In this document: piece after piece, positions 8,762 to 16,567 of the stretch
Layout: the number at the start of each line of letters is the position of its first letter
Position numbering within the stretch: the stretch's first letter is position 1
Source of the DNA: an uncultured Paraprevotella sp.
Lineage (GTDB): Bacteria > Bacteroidota > Bacteroidia > Bacteroidales > Bacteroidaceae
DNA: 64,000 nt
Direction of reading: 5' to 3'
NCBI GenBank assembly: GCA_944321525.1
Contig: CALULQ010000011.1
Location: 32,217-96,216, forward strand
Made by a program: the position numbers and the translations under genes
Notes under the pieces: model-generated
What the model was told of the DNA's origin: nothing
Database searches by the model: none
The model's input: only the letters and a program-made list of their open reading frames with translations

Positions 8762-9394
8762 ATGGAAACATTAGAGAAGATTTTCGCAGCCAAGTTACTC
8801 AAGGTCAAAGCTATCAAACTCCAGCCGACCAATCCTTTCACGTGGGCTTCCGGATGGAAATCCCCCTTCTATTGCGACAATCGCAAAACATTATCCTATC
8901 CAGGACTGCGCAGCTTTGTGAAAATCGAGATAGGGCGCCTCATCTCCGAGCGCTTCCCCGAAGCCGACGCCATCGCCGGAGTGGCCACAGGGGCCATCCC
9001 GCAAGGCGCGTTGGTGGCCGACCTTCTGGCCCTTCCGTTCGTCTATGTCCGCTCCAAGCCCAAAGACCACGGACTGGAAAACCTCATCGAGGGCGAACTC
9101 CGTCCGGGCATGAAGGTAGTGGTGGTGGAAGACCTGATCTCCACCGGCGGCAGCAGCCTGAAAGCCGTTGAGGCCATCCGCAACAACGGATGCGAAGTCT
9201 GCGGCATGGTGGCGGCCTACACCTACGGGTTCGACGTGGCCACCGAAGCCTTCAAGGCCGCCAACGTGAAGCTGGTGACGCTCACCAACTACGAAGCCGT
9301 GGTGGCAGAAGCCGTGCGCACGGGATACATCGACGCCGCCGACGTGGACGTGCTCAACGAATGGAGAAAAGACCCCGCACACTGGAACGGATAA
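8762..9394 (+). CDS. pyrE: Orotate phosphoribosyltransferase
   Basis: A 210-residue type I phosphoribosyltransferase. It joins orotate with PRPP to form orotidine 5'-monophosphate in de novo pyrimidine synthesis. The PRPP-binding loop VVVVEDLISTGGSS is clear near residues 118-131, with YCDNRKTLSYP (the orotate/phosphate side) and GVATGAIPQGALVADLL before it. The ATG at 8762 is chosen because the promoter lies just upstream; the longer open frame before it is chance. It leads a likely operon with the SRPBCC protein and argH, an order often seen in Bacteroides relatives. Confidence 0.96.
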   Translation: METLEKIFAAKLLKVKAIKLQPTNPFTWASGWKSPFYCDNRKTLSYPGLRSFVKIEIGRLISERFPEADAIAGVATGAIPQGALVADLLALPFVYVRSKPKDHGLENLIEGELRPGMKVVVVEDLISTGGSSLKAVEAIRNNGCEVCGMVAAYTYGFDVATEAFKAANVKLVTLTNYEAVVAEAVRTGYIDAADVDVLNEWRKDPAHWNG

Positions 9395-9422
9395 CCCATC
9401 GCCCACGCTAACAAAGAGAATC

Positions 9423-9905
9423 ATGTCGAAACAACAATTTGAAAGCAACGTCAAGGCCGTCGCCCATCCGCAATCGTGCGTGTATGCCAAACTGGCCGAC
9501 CTGAACAACCTGGCCGTCATCAAGGAACGGTTCAACGACCCGGCGCTCCGCAGCCAGATGGCCGGACAAGTGCCCGAAGACAAACTGGAACAGCTGCAAA
9601 GGAACATCGAGGAAATGACGTTCGACACCGACTCGGTCACCTGCAAGGTGCCGCCCGTAGGCGACCTCTCGCTCCGCATCATCGAGCGGGAAGAACCGAA
9701 GTGCATCAAGTTCGAAACCGTCAACTCGCCCATCCATCTCAACTTGTGGATACAGCTGCTGCCCACGTCGGAAACCACCTGCAAGATGAAACTCACCGTG
9801 GGAGCCGACCTCAACCCCTTCATCAAGGGCATGGTCGAGAAACCGCTGCGCGAAGGAGTGGAAAAACTGGCCGACATGCTGGCCATGATTCCCTACGGGG
9901 ATTAA
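9423..9905 (+). CDS. SRPBCC (START-like) family protein
   Basis: A 160-residue protein with the helix-grip pattern of the START/SRPBCC fold: an N-terminal strand (FESNVKAVAHPQSCVYAKL), a central sheet with CIKFETVNSPIHLNLWIQLLP, and a long C-terminal helix (EGVEKLADMLAMIPYGD). The fold binds small hydrophobic ligands in other proteins, but the ligand here is unknown. It sits 28 bases after pyrE and 23 bases before argH in the same direction, so it is cotranscribed with them; whether it acts in nucleotide or arginine metabolism is not shown. Confidence 0.8.
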   Translation: MSKQQFESNVKAVAHPQSCVYAKLADLNNLAVIKERFNDPALRSQMAGQVPEDKLEQLQRNIEEMTFDTDSVTCKVPPVGDLSLRIIEREEPKCIKFETVNSPIHLNLWIQLLPTSETTCKMKLTVGADLNPFIKGMVEKPLREGVEKLADMLAMIPYGD

Positions 9906-9928
9906 AAAGGTACAAACAACATACAGCT

Positions 9929-11269
9929 ATGGCAAGCAAACTCTGGGAAAAAAACACAGAAGTCAACAAAGAGATAGAAAAGTTCACGGTCGGCCGCGAC
10001 CGTGAACTTGATTTATATCTGGCCAAGTACGACGTGCTCGGCTCCATGGCGCACATCACCATGCTGCAGTCCATCGGACTGCTCGGCGCCGACGAACTGG
10101 ACGTGCTGCTGGCCGAACTGCGCCTCATCCACGCCGACATCGAGGCCGGACGCTTCACCATCGAAGACGGGGTGGAGGACGTGCACTCGCAGGTGGAACT
10201 GCTCCTGACCCGCAAACTGGGCGACGTGGGAAAGAAAATACACAGCGGGCGGTCGCGCAACGACCAAGTGCTGGTGGACCTGAAACTCTTCACCCGCGCC
10301 CAACTGAAAGAAATCGCCGAAGAGACCAAAGTGCTGTTCGAAGAACTGCAGGCCCAAAGCGAACGCTACAAGGGCGTGCTCATGCCGGGCTACACCCACC
10401 TGCAGGTGGCCATGCCGTCAAGCTTCGGACTGTGGTTCGGGGCCTATGCCGAAAGCCTGGTGGACGACCTGCTCTTCCTACAGGCAGCCTACAAGATGAC
10501 CAACCGCAACCCGCTCGGCTCCGCCGCCGGATACGGTTCGTCCTTCCCCCTCAACCGCACGCTGACCACCCGCCTGCTGGGCTTCGACTCCATGAACTAC
10601 AACGTGGTCTACGCCCAGATGGGGCGCGGGAAAATGGAGCGCAACGTGGCCTTCGCCCTGGCCAGCATCGCCGGGACGCTCAGCAAACTGGCCTTCGACG
10701 CCTGCCTGTTCAACTCGCAGAACTTCGGGTTCGTCAAACTGCCGGACAACTGCACCACCGGCTCCAGCATCATGCCGCACAAGAAAAACCCCGACGTGTT
10801 CGAACTGACCCGCGCCAAGTGCAACAAAATCCAGGCCCTGCCGCAACAGATCATCCTCATCATGAACAACCTGCCCTGCGGCTACTTCCGCGACCTGCAG
10901 ATCATCAAGGAAGTCTTCCTCCCGGCTTTCGAGGAACTGAAAGACTGCCTGCGCATGACGGCCTACATCGTGAACAAGATCCAAGTGAACGAACACATTT
11001 TGGACGACCCGAAATACGACAACATGTTCAGCGTGGAAGAAGTCAACCGCCTGGCCGCTTCCGGCATGCCCTTCCGCGACGCCTACAAGAAAGTGGGGCT
11101 CGACATCGAGGCGGGCAACTTCGTGCCGGACAAGCACATCCGCCACACCCATGAAGGCAGCATCGGCAACCTCTGCAACAGCGAGATCCATGCCCTGATG
11201 GAAAAAGTGTGGGACGGCTTCAACTTCGCGCAAGCCGAAGAGGCGGAAAAGCGCCTGCTCGAACCATGA
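9929..11269 (+). CDS. argH: Argininosuccinate lyase
   Basis: A 446-residue member of the fumarase/aspartase superfamily. It splits argininosuccinate into arginine and fumarate, the last step of arginine synthesis, as a cytoplasmic homotetramer. The superfamily signature GSSIMPHKKNPD is intact near residues 283-294 and supplies the catalytic serine loop; HSGRSRNDQV and TPGYTHLQ-type (MPGYTHLQVAMP) motifs, with the conserved histidine, are also present. The ATG at 9929 follows the SRPBCC stop closely. Length is normal for the family. The preceding open frame in the same phase is a shadow of the SRPBCC gene. Confidence 0.96.
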   Translation: MASKLWEKNTEVNKEIEKFTVGRDRELDLYLAKYDVLGSMAHITMLQSIGLLGADELDVLLAELRLIHADIEAGRFTIEDGVEDVHSQVELLLTRKLGDVGKKIHSGRSRNDQVLVDLKLFTRAQLKEIAEETKVLFEELQAQSERYKGVLMPGYTHLQVAMPSSFGLWFGAYAESLVDDLLFLQAAYKMTNRNPLGSAAGYGSSFPLNRTLTTRLLGFDSMNYNVVYAQMGRGKMERNVAFALASIAGTLSKLAFDACLFNSQNFGFVKLPDNCTTGSSIMPHKKNPDVFELTRAKCNKIQALPQQIILIMNNLPCGYFRDLQIIKEVFLPAFEELKDCLRMTAYIVNKIQVNEHILDDPKYDNMFSVEEVNRLAASGMPFRDAYKKVGLDIEAGNFVPDKHIRHTHEGSIGNLCNSEIHALMEKVWDGFNFAQAEEAEKRLLEP

Positions 11270-11343
11270 CATTGATGCCAACCGGCGCGCAGGGACCTGG
11301 GCAAAAGGACAAAAAAGCAAGACCTTGCAAAATAAAACACGAG

Positions 11344-11385
11344 AAACTCCGTTATTCTTAACATGAAAAGAATACGGAGTTTTTT
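11344..11385 (+). terminator. Hairpin with T-run across the start codon of the next gene
   Basis: AAACTCCGT-ATTCTT (with one extra T) pairs with AAGAATACGGAGTTT, then TTTTTTG follows. It has the shape of an intrinsic terminator for argH, yet its loop holds the ATG at 11363 of the downstream lipoprotein gene. Confidence 0.7.
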
Positions 11386-11914
11386 GTTTCTGACCCTGCT
11401 GGTCTGCCTTGCCGCTTGCAAGGACGACGTGCAAAGCACTTATTCCAACTATCCGGCCTATTTCGTGTGCAAGAACGTGAACACCGTCCCGCCCCTCAAC
11501 GCAGCCATGAACAGCCTGGGCATCTTCACCACCATCCGCTACGACCGCAACCGCTTCCTCTTTACCGACGAACGGGGAAACACGACGCCCGTCAATGCCA
11601 CCGCCATCGCCGGCAACTCTTCCCTGCAAATGGGCATTGCCGGCTTCATTGCCGGACTGCCCAACATCCCCGAGCTGGGCAACAGCGTGTCCGTCCCCGT
11701 CTGCTTCGACCTGGCCTGCCCCAACTGCTATTCCAGCTACAACATCTCCCGCTCCCTCGACCTGAAAGAAGGAGGATACGCGGCGTGCGTTTCCTGCGGA
11801 CGGACCTACGACCTGAACAACCAAGGGCAGATTGCCATCGGCGAAGCAGGGGTCAACCTGTTCCGCTACCACATCACCTATTCAGGCAACACCATGGTCA
11901 TCAACAACCGCTAA
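11363..11914 (+). CDS. Lipoprotein with two CxxC pairs, function unknown
   Basis: A 183-residue protein. It begins with a signal peptide (MKRIRSFLFLTLLVCLAAC) ending in a lipobox with cysteine 19, so it is likely anchored in a membrane. The rest has ACPNC and ACVSCG, two CxxC pairs about 27 residues apart, in a context (DLACPNC... YAACVSCGRTYDLNNQGQ) that recalls Rieske-type or zinc-ribbon folds; the Rieske histidines are not evident. A metal or redox role is possible but not shown. Its ATG lies inside the loop of an argH terminator hairpin. No clear family name. Confidence 0.8.
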   Translation: MKRIRSFLFLTLLVCLAACKDDVQSTYSNYPAYFVCKNVNTVPPLNAAMNSLGIFTTIRYDRNRFLFTDERGNTTPVNATAIAGNSSLQMGIAGFIAGLPNIPELGNSVSVPVCFDLACPNCYSSYNISRSLDLKEGGYAACVSCGRTYDLNNQGQIAIGEAGVNLFRYHITYSGNTMVINNR

Positions 11915-11929
11915 AAAGCAAACAAAAAA

Positions 11930-11961
11930 TTTGGCATAAACAGGGAAATGCACTATCTTTG
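11930..11961 (+). promoter_or_regulatory. Promoter of the tRNA-Gly/tRNA-Leu pair
   Basis: TTTG (11930-11933), 20 bases, TATCTTTG (11954-11961), ending 23 bases before the tRNA-Gly gene. It fits the Bacteroidetes consensus. Confidence 0.8.
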
Positions 11962-11984
11962 CAGCCGTTATCATCACACGCCCT

Positions 11985-12060
<76 letters not shown>

Positions 12061-12065
12061 AGGTC

Positions 12066-12151
12066 GCTCGAATGGTGGAATCGGTAGACACGAGGGACTT
12101 AAAATCCCTTGGCCAGTGATGGCTGTGCGGGTTCAAGTCCCGCTTCGAGTA
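12066..12151 (+). tRNA. tRNA-Leu (UAA), integration target
   Basis: An 86-base class II tRNA with a long variable arm. Acceptor GCTCGAA pairs with TTCGAGT (one G-T pair), the anticodon loop is CTTAAAA between AGGGA and TCCCT, giving UAA, and the T-loop is GTTCAAG. CCA is not encoded (CTC follows A73). The last 14 bases of the gene lie in the direct repeat that bounds the 12.1-21.6 kb element; the element's copy keeps the tRNA intact. Confidence 0.95.
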
Positions 12152-12154
12152 CTC
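12138..12154. repeat. attL, 17-bp direct repeat at tRNA-Leu 3' end
   Basis: TCCCGCTTCGAGTACTC, identical to 21573-21589. It covers the T-arm and acceptor 3' strand of tRNA-Leu plus three bases. Confidence 0.9.
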
Positions 12155-12554
12155 CTAAAACTTCTAATTATCAGATAATTAGAGAATTACAAAATCACAC
12201 CTATGCTTTTGTGCGACTAAAATGCGACTTCATTCAGATTATAGCGATATGAGGTAGCAAAAAAGGCCGCTTGCCACACTTGACAAAACGACCTTCATTT
12301 GCGATTAAAATACCTTATGGCATTTCGGCACAAAGATACGATTTCTTTTTCACCGCAACAACTTTCCGGTACGGAAGTGTTAACGCCACAGACGAACGCC
12401 CACGAAACGGAAAATCAGGCATGAAACCCTGCTGTCCCTCTTCCGGGCGATTCCCAACCGCCCAAAAACGCCCTGAAACCGACAAAAAACCGTGTTAAAT
12501 CCGCGTGAACGAATATTAAAGAAAAAAGGCGGCTCACGTAGAACCGCCCCTTCC
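12155..12554. other. Left end of the tRNA-Leu element, non-coding, with integrase arm-site-like repeats
   Basis: About 400 bases without a supported gene. TGTGCGACTA at 12210-12219 and AATGCGACTT at 12221-12230 lie 11 bases apart and match the four TGTGCGACTT boxes at the right end. The 12-base string TGCGACTTCATT occurs at both ends (12223 and 21451). The rest, to 12554, shows no convincing ORF. Confidence 0.6.
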
Positions 12555-12824
12555 TCATCTCAAAAATTTAATCAAATCCGGCTTATCTGCTGCATACTCA
12601 ATCAGCTTGTCCGTTGGCCGCACATAGAACGTATTCTTAGCTCTACGCCGTTCTGTGAAGCCTGCCTGCCTCATCAACGCGGCCATCTCGTCCACACCGA
12701 CACCCTCATCAAAGATGCACCCAAGCAACGCCGCCCACCGTTCAGGTGATAACCGCAACGGCTTCCGTATGTCGCCCACGAAGAAAGCCCGTAGCATCTT
12801 TAGTTTCATCCTTTTTGTAATCAT
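12555..12824 (-). CDS. Element protein of unknown function (89 aa)
   Basis: The last gene of the leftward cluster. The start MITKRMKLKML overlaps the stop of the gene before it (ATGA), pointing to translational coupling. The sequence has DEMAALMRQAGFTE and a basic-acidic mix without membrane segments or a recognised domain; a small winged-helix-like fold is possible from the helix and strand pattern (RRRAKNTFYVRPTDKLIEY). No function can be given. Confidence 0.7.
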   Translation of the reverse strand: MITKRMKLKMLRAFFVGDIRKPLRLSPERWAALLGCIFDEGVGVDEMAALMRQAGFTERRRAKNTFYVRPTDKLIEYAADKPDLIKFLR

Positions 12825-13090
12825 GCCATAATATCCCCTCGTTTGAATCTCCGTCTCAATTCCGGCACCATTTTCAGCCGGAATGCGCCCGTCTTTTTCT
12901 GCACGTAGCCCATCTCCAATAACAGCTCAATGAACTTATCCACAGCAAGATAAACGCCCGTGTCCTGCTGCAAGCCGTGCTTCAGGCGATACGGCGAAAT
13001 GCTGTCTCCGAGCAGCGTGGTCGGCACAAGATGCTGCCGAACCCACGCCATAGCCAAATCCTTGTCCTGCTTGGTCATACCCTCACGCAT
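12821..13090 (-). CDS. Element protein of unknown function (89 aa)
   Basis: The start is taken at 13090 (MREGMTKQDKDLAMAW), where the ATG overlaps the TAA of the upstream gene (TAATG); the longer open frame upstream is out of phase with that gene. The product has SPYRLKHGLQQDTGVYLAVDKF followed by LLLEMGYVQKKTGAFRLKM, which looks like a winged-helix protein, so DNA binding is possible. Coupled start and stop codons with both neighbours indicate one operon. No family name recognised. Confidence 0.7.
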   Translation of the reverse strand: MREGMTKQDKDLAMAWVRQHLVPTTLLGDSISPYRLKHGLQQDTGVYLAVDKFIELLLEMGYVQKKTGAFRLKMVPELRRRFKRGDIMA

Positions 13091-13612
13091 TAATCTGAAT
13101 CCTTTGCAGGGAACTTCCCGGCCATCATCTGAAAAAACACGTCTTTGTCCGGACGCTTCAAAAAGTCCACGAAAGAAACCTCTGCCGGAAGGACGGATGC
13201 ACCGACTTTTCGTGTGAAGAAACATCTGCGTTCCATGCCAGCGAACACGGGCAGTCCATGTTCCTGCTCCCACTGCCGCGCCCCCTCTATGGCCGCGACC
13301 ACCAAGGAAAGCCGCCACCAATACTCCGACATCAAAGCCGCATCCACCCGGGTAGTGCAAGCCTCGCGGGCGACACGCTCCTGCTCCTTGTGGTTGATTA
13401 CCATCTTACCGCCTTTCTCCTCCGCCATCAGCCCGGCGTCGAATGCCTTCTTTATGCGGGCGACATGCGGGTAAATGGCATCTGCAAGTTCCTGATAGAC
13501 GGCTTGAATCCGGAGTTTCTCGCGCTTGGGGACGAACCCCAACGACCGCACACAATGGTCGCGCATGTCCCGGAAGAACGCGGCAAAAGCCTCCTCACTC
13601 TCACTTATCTCT

Positions 13613-14658
13613 ACGCGAGTTCGGGATAATTTTCGTTTAAAAGAGTGTCAGTTGCATGGTATTTTCGACATGCACAGGCAAAGCTTCCGGCTTATTGTCA
13701 AAGAAGCAGTATGCGGTGAGTGCCGAACAGATGTTCATTATAAAGTTGTGTACAGAGCGGTGTCTTGAATGCACGATGTTCGCCTTGTTCTTGAGTAGTT
13801 CGTTGATGCATTCGATGACATACCTTTTCCTGAGCATGATTTTATCCCACATGGGCATGAGCCTGTTCTTCATGTTGGCCTTAATGCCGTGTACGAGGTG
13901 TATGCCTTGGTCGAAGAGTGATTCGAAAAGTTCCCTCTTGATATATCCCCTGTCGGCGAAGACCTTCCCGTAGAGTTCCTTGGTGAAAACCTGCCATACT
14001 CTTTCGTCCCTGTCGTCCACGTTCGCCCCTGTCAGGCAGAATGTTATGATATCTCCGGAATCGTTGCACAGCAGGTGCAGCTTGAAACCATGGCACCACC
14101 CCATCGTACCTTTCCCGTCTTTGGCCAGACCGGTGAAAACCTTGTTCATATACCTCCTGATGTTGTGGCACACGGGAATCATGGTGCTGTCCACAAACGT
14201 GATGCCGGTGCATTTGCCGAAGGCGTACAGCTTCATGAAAAGCATCATCAGGAAGAACACCCTCGGCATCAGTTCGACAAAGCGGTTGTATGAGACCGCA
14301 TCCGGAAAACAGTCCTTCATGCTCCCCTTGATACAGTTGAGATAGTAGTCCTTGAAGGTGCGGTATGTGCCGAAATGGTAACACACCAAGACGGTCATTA
14401 TCTCACTTTCGGACATCCTGCCCGGACGGTTCCGATGCCTTATGCCGTCTTTCACGACGGACGGCAGACGAAGGTTTTTTGAGAGTTCGACACTCAAATT
14501 CTTGTCAAATTCATCAATAATACAAAAAATCTCTGTAACTTTGTCCTTGGTAATCATCGCTTGTTCGTTTTGTAGTGTTTTGATTCTCAACTATAAATAT
14601 ACAAAATACAGGCGAGATTACCAACTTTTTTCCGACCTTTTTTATCCCGAACTCGCGT
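13613..14658 (-). mobile_element. IS982-family insertion sequence (1046 bp)
   Basis: Terminal inverted repeats ACGCGAGTTCGGGATAA (13613-13629) and its complement (14642-14658) match over 17 bases. The target duplication is ATCTCT at 13607-13612 and 14659-14664. It holds one transposase gene on the minus strand. Confidence 0.93.
13637..14557 (-). CDS. IS982-family transposase
   Basis: The start is taken at MITKDKVTEIFCIIDEFDKNL, the usual N-terminus of this family, rather than the longer open frame beginning at 14590. The protein (about 306 residues) has TFVDSTMIPVCHN with the first catalytic aspartate, then FADRGYIKRELFE with the second, and a C-terminal part ending in KNKANIVHSRHRS and a helical tail; the late glutamate is expected in VIECINELL. 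It acts on the IS ends in cut-and-paste fashion as a DDE enzyme. It appears intact and could be active. Confidence 0.9.
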   Translation of the reverse strand: MITKDKVTEIFCIIDEFDKNLSVELSKNLRLPSVVKDGIRHRNRPGRMSESEIMTVLVCYHFGTYRTFKDYYLNCIKGSMKDCFPDAVSYNRFVELMPRVFFLMMLFMKLYAFGKCTGITFVDSTMIPVCHNIRRYMNKVFTGLAKDGKGTMGWCHGFKLHLLCNDSGDIITFCLTGANVDDRDERVWQVFTKELYGKVFADRGYIKRELFESLFDQGIHLVHGIKANMKNRLMPMWDKIMLRKRYVIECINELLKNKANIVHSRHRSVHNFIMNICSALTAYCFFDNKPEALPVHVENTMQLTLF

Positions 14659-14818
14659 ATCTCTCGCAACTTGTCCAAAGAAACCGTGACTTCCTCTTCT
14701 TTGATAGCGTCCACAGCTGCAAAGAAAGCATCCTCCTCGGCTTTCAGCTGCGAAATACGGGCATTGAATAAGTACTCATCAAATACTTCACTTGGGAATT
14801 GAATTTTCTGTTCCATAA

Positions 14819-14965
14819 TTACCTCCTTGTTTGATTTTTTCCATCCGACACGGCGGGCAGTAGCCCCTTGGCTCTCATTCTCGCCCTAAAGCTCTCACGT
14901 TGTGCCAGTTGCGCCTTAGTTAGCGTGGCATTTAATAATTTTTCGTTATCCTGAAAATAGTTCAT
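14819..14965 (-). CDS. Small element protein (48 aa)
   Basis: A short ORF too small for most gene lists. It encodes 48 residues (starts MNYFQDNEKLLNAT), mostly helical and basic at the C-terminus (RESFRARMRAKG), with no membrane segment. Its last codons AGG AGG TAA form the ribosome site for the next gene 3 bases downstream, which argues that it is translated and coupled. Function unknown. Confidence 0.6.
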   Translation of the reverse strand: MNYFQDNEKLLNATLTKAQLAQRESFRARMRAKGLLPAVSDGKNQTRR

Positions 14966-15060
14966 AATAATCTATTCCTTAATCTGTTATCCTATACAAA
15001 TATACAATAAAAACACGCACATATTCTACATTAAAAATGTTAAATATCAAGAAAACCTTA

Positions 15061-15441
15061 TCATCCAAACAGCCTCCCTTGCTCGTTGATTTCCTCAATC
15101 GCGAACTCCACACGCGGCCTATATTTGTCGAAATGTCGGTGCGCTTCAATGTGGACACACAGACTGTCGTTGGAAATCGCGCCACACGCCTGCAATAGGT
15201 CTAACAACGCCTTAAAACATCCGTCCAGGTCATGGGTATGGTCAGGGTAGTACACATCCACCACAAGACGGAACGGCGTGGATATGCCCCTGCCCTTGTA
15301 GATGGTGCATTGCCGGAGAAACTCACGCTCATACCGCTTCATCTCATTGCTCTTAACGATGCAAGGATGCCCGTTTACACGTCCGACCATGTAGGAATTG
15401 CTCTTGCTGGGGATAATCCCGAAAATCGTCTCTTTCTCCAT
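15061..15441 (-). CDS. RusA-family Holliday junction resolvase
   Basis: A 126-residue protein. The core DVYYPDHTHDLDGCFKALLD carries the aspartates and lysine of RusA (D-x-D-x3-K pattern), followed by ISNDSLCVHIEAHR where the third metal-binding aspartate lies. RusA cuts four-way DNA junctions; its genes are usually of prophage origin. In this element it lies 4 bases after the zinc-finger/DUF6371 gene, so it probably works on replication or recombination intermediates of the element. Length fits the family (about 120 residues). Confidence 0.8.
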   Translation of the reverse strand: MEKETIFGIIPSKSNSYMVGRVNGHPCIVKSNEMKRYEREFLRQCTIYKGRGISTPFRLVVDVYYPDHTHDLDGCFKALLDLLQACGAISNDSLCVHIEAHRHFDKYRPRVEFAIEEINEQGRLFG

Positions 15442-15445
15442 TGAA

Positions 15446-16441
15446 TCAAATATTAATCGTAAATCTTTCCTTGGGAAAACCTAACTCCTGATTCCATCTC
15501 AATATGTCTCCGATAGTGGTCGGCTTGTCCAGCGGCTTGCGCTCATCCATAATGAGGTCGGCAATGTCACGCTTACTGCCCTGCGGTTCATCCTTAGCCC
15601 AATCGGACAGATGGATGCTCCGACAAAAGGTAAGCGATTGGATTTTTTCGCCCCATTCACCCACGGCATCCGCGTCCGCATAAACCAACACGTCCCGCCC
15701 GGCCAATGACTTGCACATTCTCGGCGAAAGGCCATATTTTCCGCCCGTGGCCACCCACACATATTGCGGGAACACAAGCGAAGCGATAACCGCCGACTTC
15801 TCGCCCTCCACCACACAAACGATGCTGTCCGGACGTTTGGGCAGGAGATGCTCGCCAAATAAGCACTGCCGCAAATGATAGTCGGATGCTGTCTTGCCCT
15901 GTTGGCGCATCAGCCGGGCATGAAGCCAATCCACGGCATCGCACTCACTTCGCTTGACGCGGTGGCCGTCCGCTCCGTAGGCCATGACCTTGCCCGTCCG
16001 GCACATTCCGCAACGGTCTATCTGTGGGTAGATAATTTCGCCACTACGGGTGCTGCCAAGGTGGTACATTTTCGTCACCCGCTCCAAATCCTTTTGTGCG
16101 AAGAACTTGGATAGGTAGCGAATAAGGCCGTTGGCCGTGCCTTCGCTTTTTTGTATCAAACCAAAAGGAATGTAGTCCGTCCTGACCTCTTTTTGTTGCC
16201 GTTGAGACTCTGCCGGGCGATACTTTTCCCGCCCATGTTCCTGCGGGTGGTCTGCGAAATATTGTGCCGGGGTATGGTGGTAGCCGCATGAATTAAGATG
16301 TTCGCACCTCCCGACATCGCTCGCCAGCGGATTTCCCGCCGCGTCCACGTAGAGAGTGAAACAATGCGGTCGCCCACAAGCCGGGCAGGTGTGGCGGCTG
16401 TTCCGTCCGCGGTACTGTTGCAAATGATATTTGTAATTCAT
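15446..16441 (-). CDS. Zinc-finger/DUF6371-type protein, primase-like
   Basis: A 331-residue protein. The N-terminus (HTCPACGRPHCF and, later, GRCEHLNSCGYHHTP) has cysteine/histidine pairs like a CHC2-type zinc finger of DNA primases. The centre has VVEGEKSAVIASL then VLVYADADAV, the E and DxD positions of a Toprim fold, near residues 215-270. It is clearly related to the protein at 52574-53686 in the other element. A role as a primase or replication accessory of the element is inferred. It lies beside the RecA-like ATPase across an iteron-like array. Confidence 0.8.
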   Translation of the reverse strand: MNYKYHLQQYRGRNSRHTCPACGRPHCFTLYVDAAGNPLASDVGRCEHLNSCGYHHTPAQYFADHPQEHGREKYRPAESQRQQKEVRTDYIPFGLIQKSEGTANGLIRYLSKFFAQKDLERVTKMYHLGSTRSGEIIYPQIDRCGMCRTGKVMAYGADGHRVKRSECDAVDWLHARLMRQQGKTASDYHLRQCLFGEHLLPKRPDSIVCVVEGEKSAVIASLVFPQYVWVATGGKYGLSPRMCKSLAGRDVLVYADADAVGEWGEKIQSLTFCRSIHLSDWAKDEPQGSKRDIADLIMDERKPLDKPTTIGDILRWNQELGFPKERFTINI

Positions 16442-16473
16442 GTCAAAAACAATCTTTTTACCGTTAATGAATC

Positions 16474-16565
16474 GGGTAGTTTTCGGGTAGTTTTTCGGGT
16501 AATTTGGGTAGTTATATCCGGGTAGGGTAGGTAGTCCCCCTTTATAAGGGGACTAACCTACCTAC
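16474..16565. repeat. Iteron-like GGGTAG repeats plus large palindrome
   Basis: GGGTAG (or GGGTAA) at 16474, 16485, 16497, 16506 and in the doubled GGTAGGGTAGG at 16521-16531, spaced 9-12 bases. Immediately after, GGTAGGTAGTCCCC and GGGGACTAACCTACC (16526-16565) form a hairpin with an AT-rich loop CTTTATAA. The pattern looks like a replication origin or an element control site. Other element has the same layout. Confidence 0.75.
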
Positions 16566-16567
16566 CC

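Larger units (their letters stand above)
13090..14816 (-). pseudogene. Element gene split by an IS982-family insertion
   Basis: Two ORF parts belong to one gene. The 5' part (14816 to 14659) begins MEQKIQFPSEVFDEYLF and reaches SLDKLREI; the 3' part (13612 to 13090) continues with SESEEAFAAFFRDMRDH and ends GKFPAKDSD. Removing the IS (13613-14658) and one copy of the 6-bp duplication ATCTCT joins them in frame, giving roughly 225 residues. The protein is alpha-helical and charged, with no recognised domain; it sits between a 48-residue ORF and two coupled small genes. The AGGAGG at the end of the upstream small gene is its ribosome site. Confidence 0.85.

Noticed and set aside
12821..13360. 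Longer start for the 12821 gene
   Set aside because: It would overlap the upstream gene in another frame; the ATG at 13090 overlapping TAA is the natural start.
16474..16565. CRISPR array
   Set aside because: The GGGTAG and GTCCC repeats are 5-6 bases with 8-12 base spacing; no long repeats with unique spacers and no cas genes.
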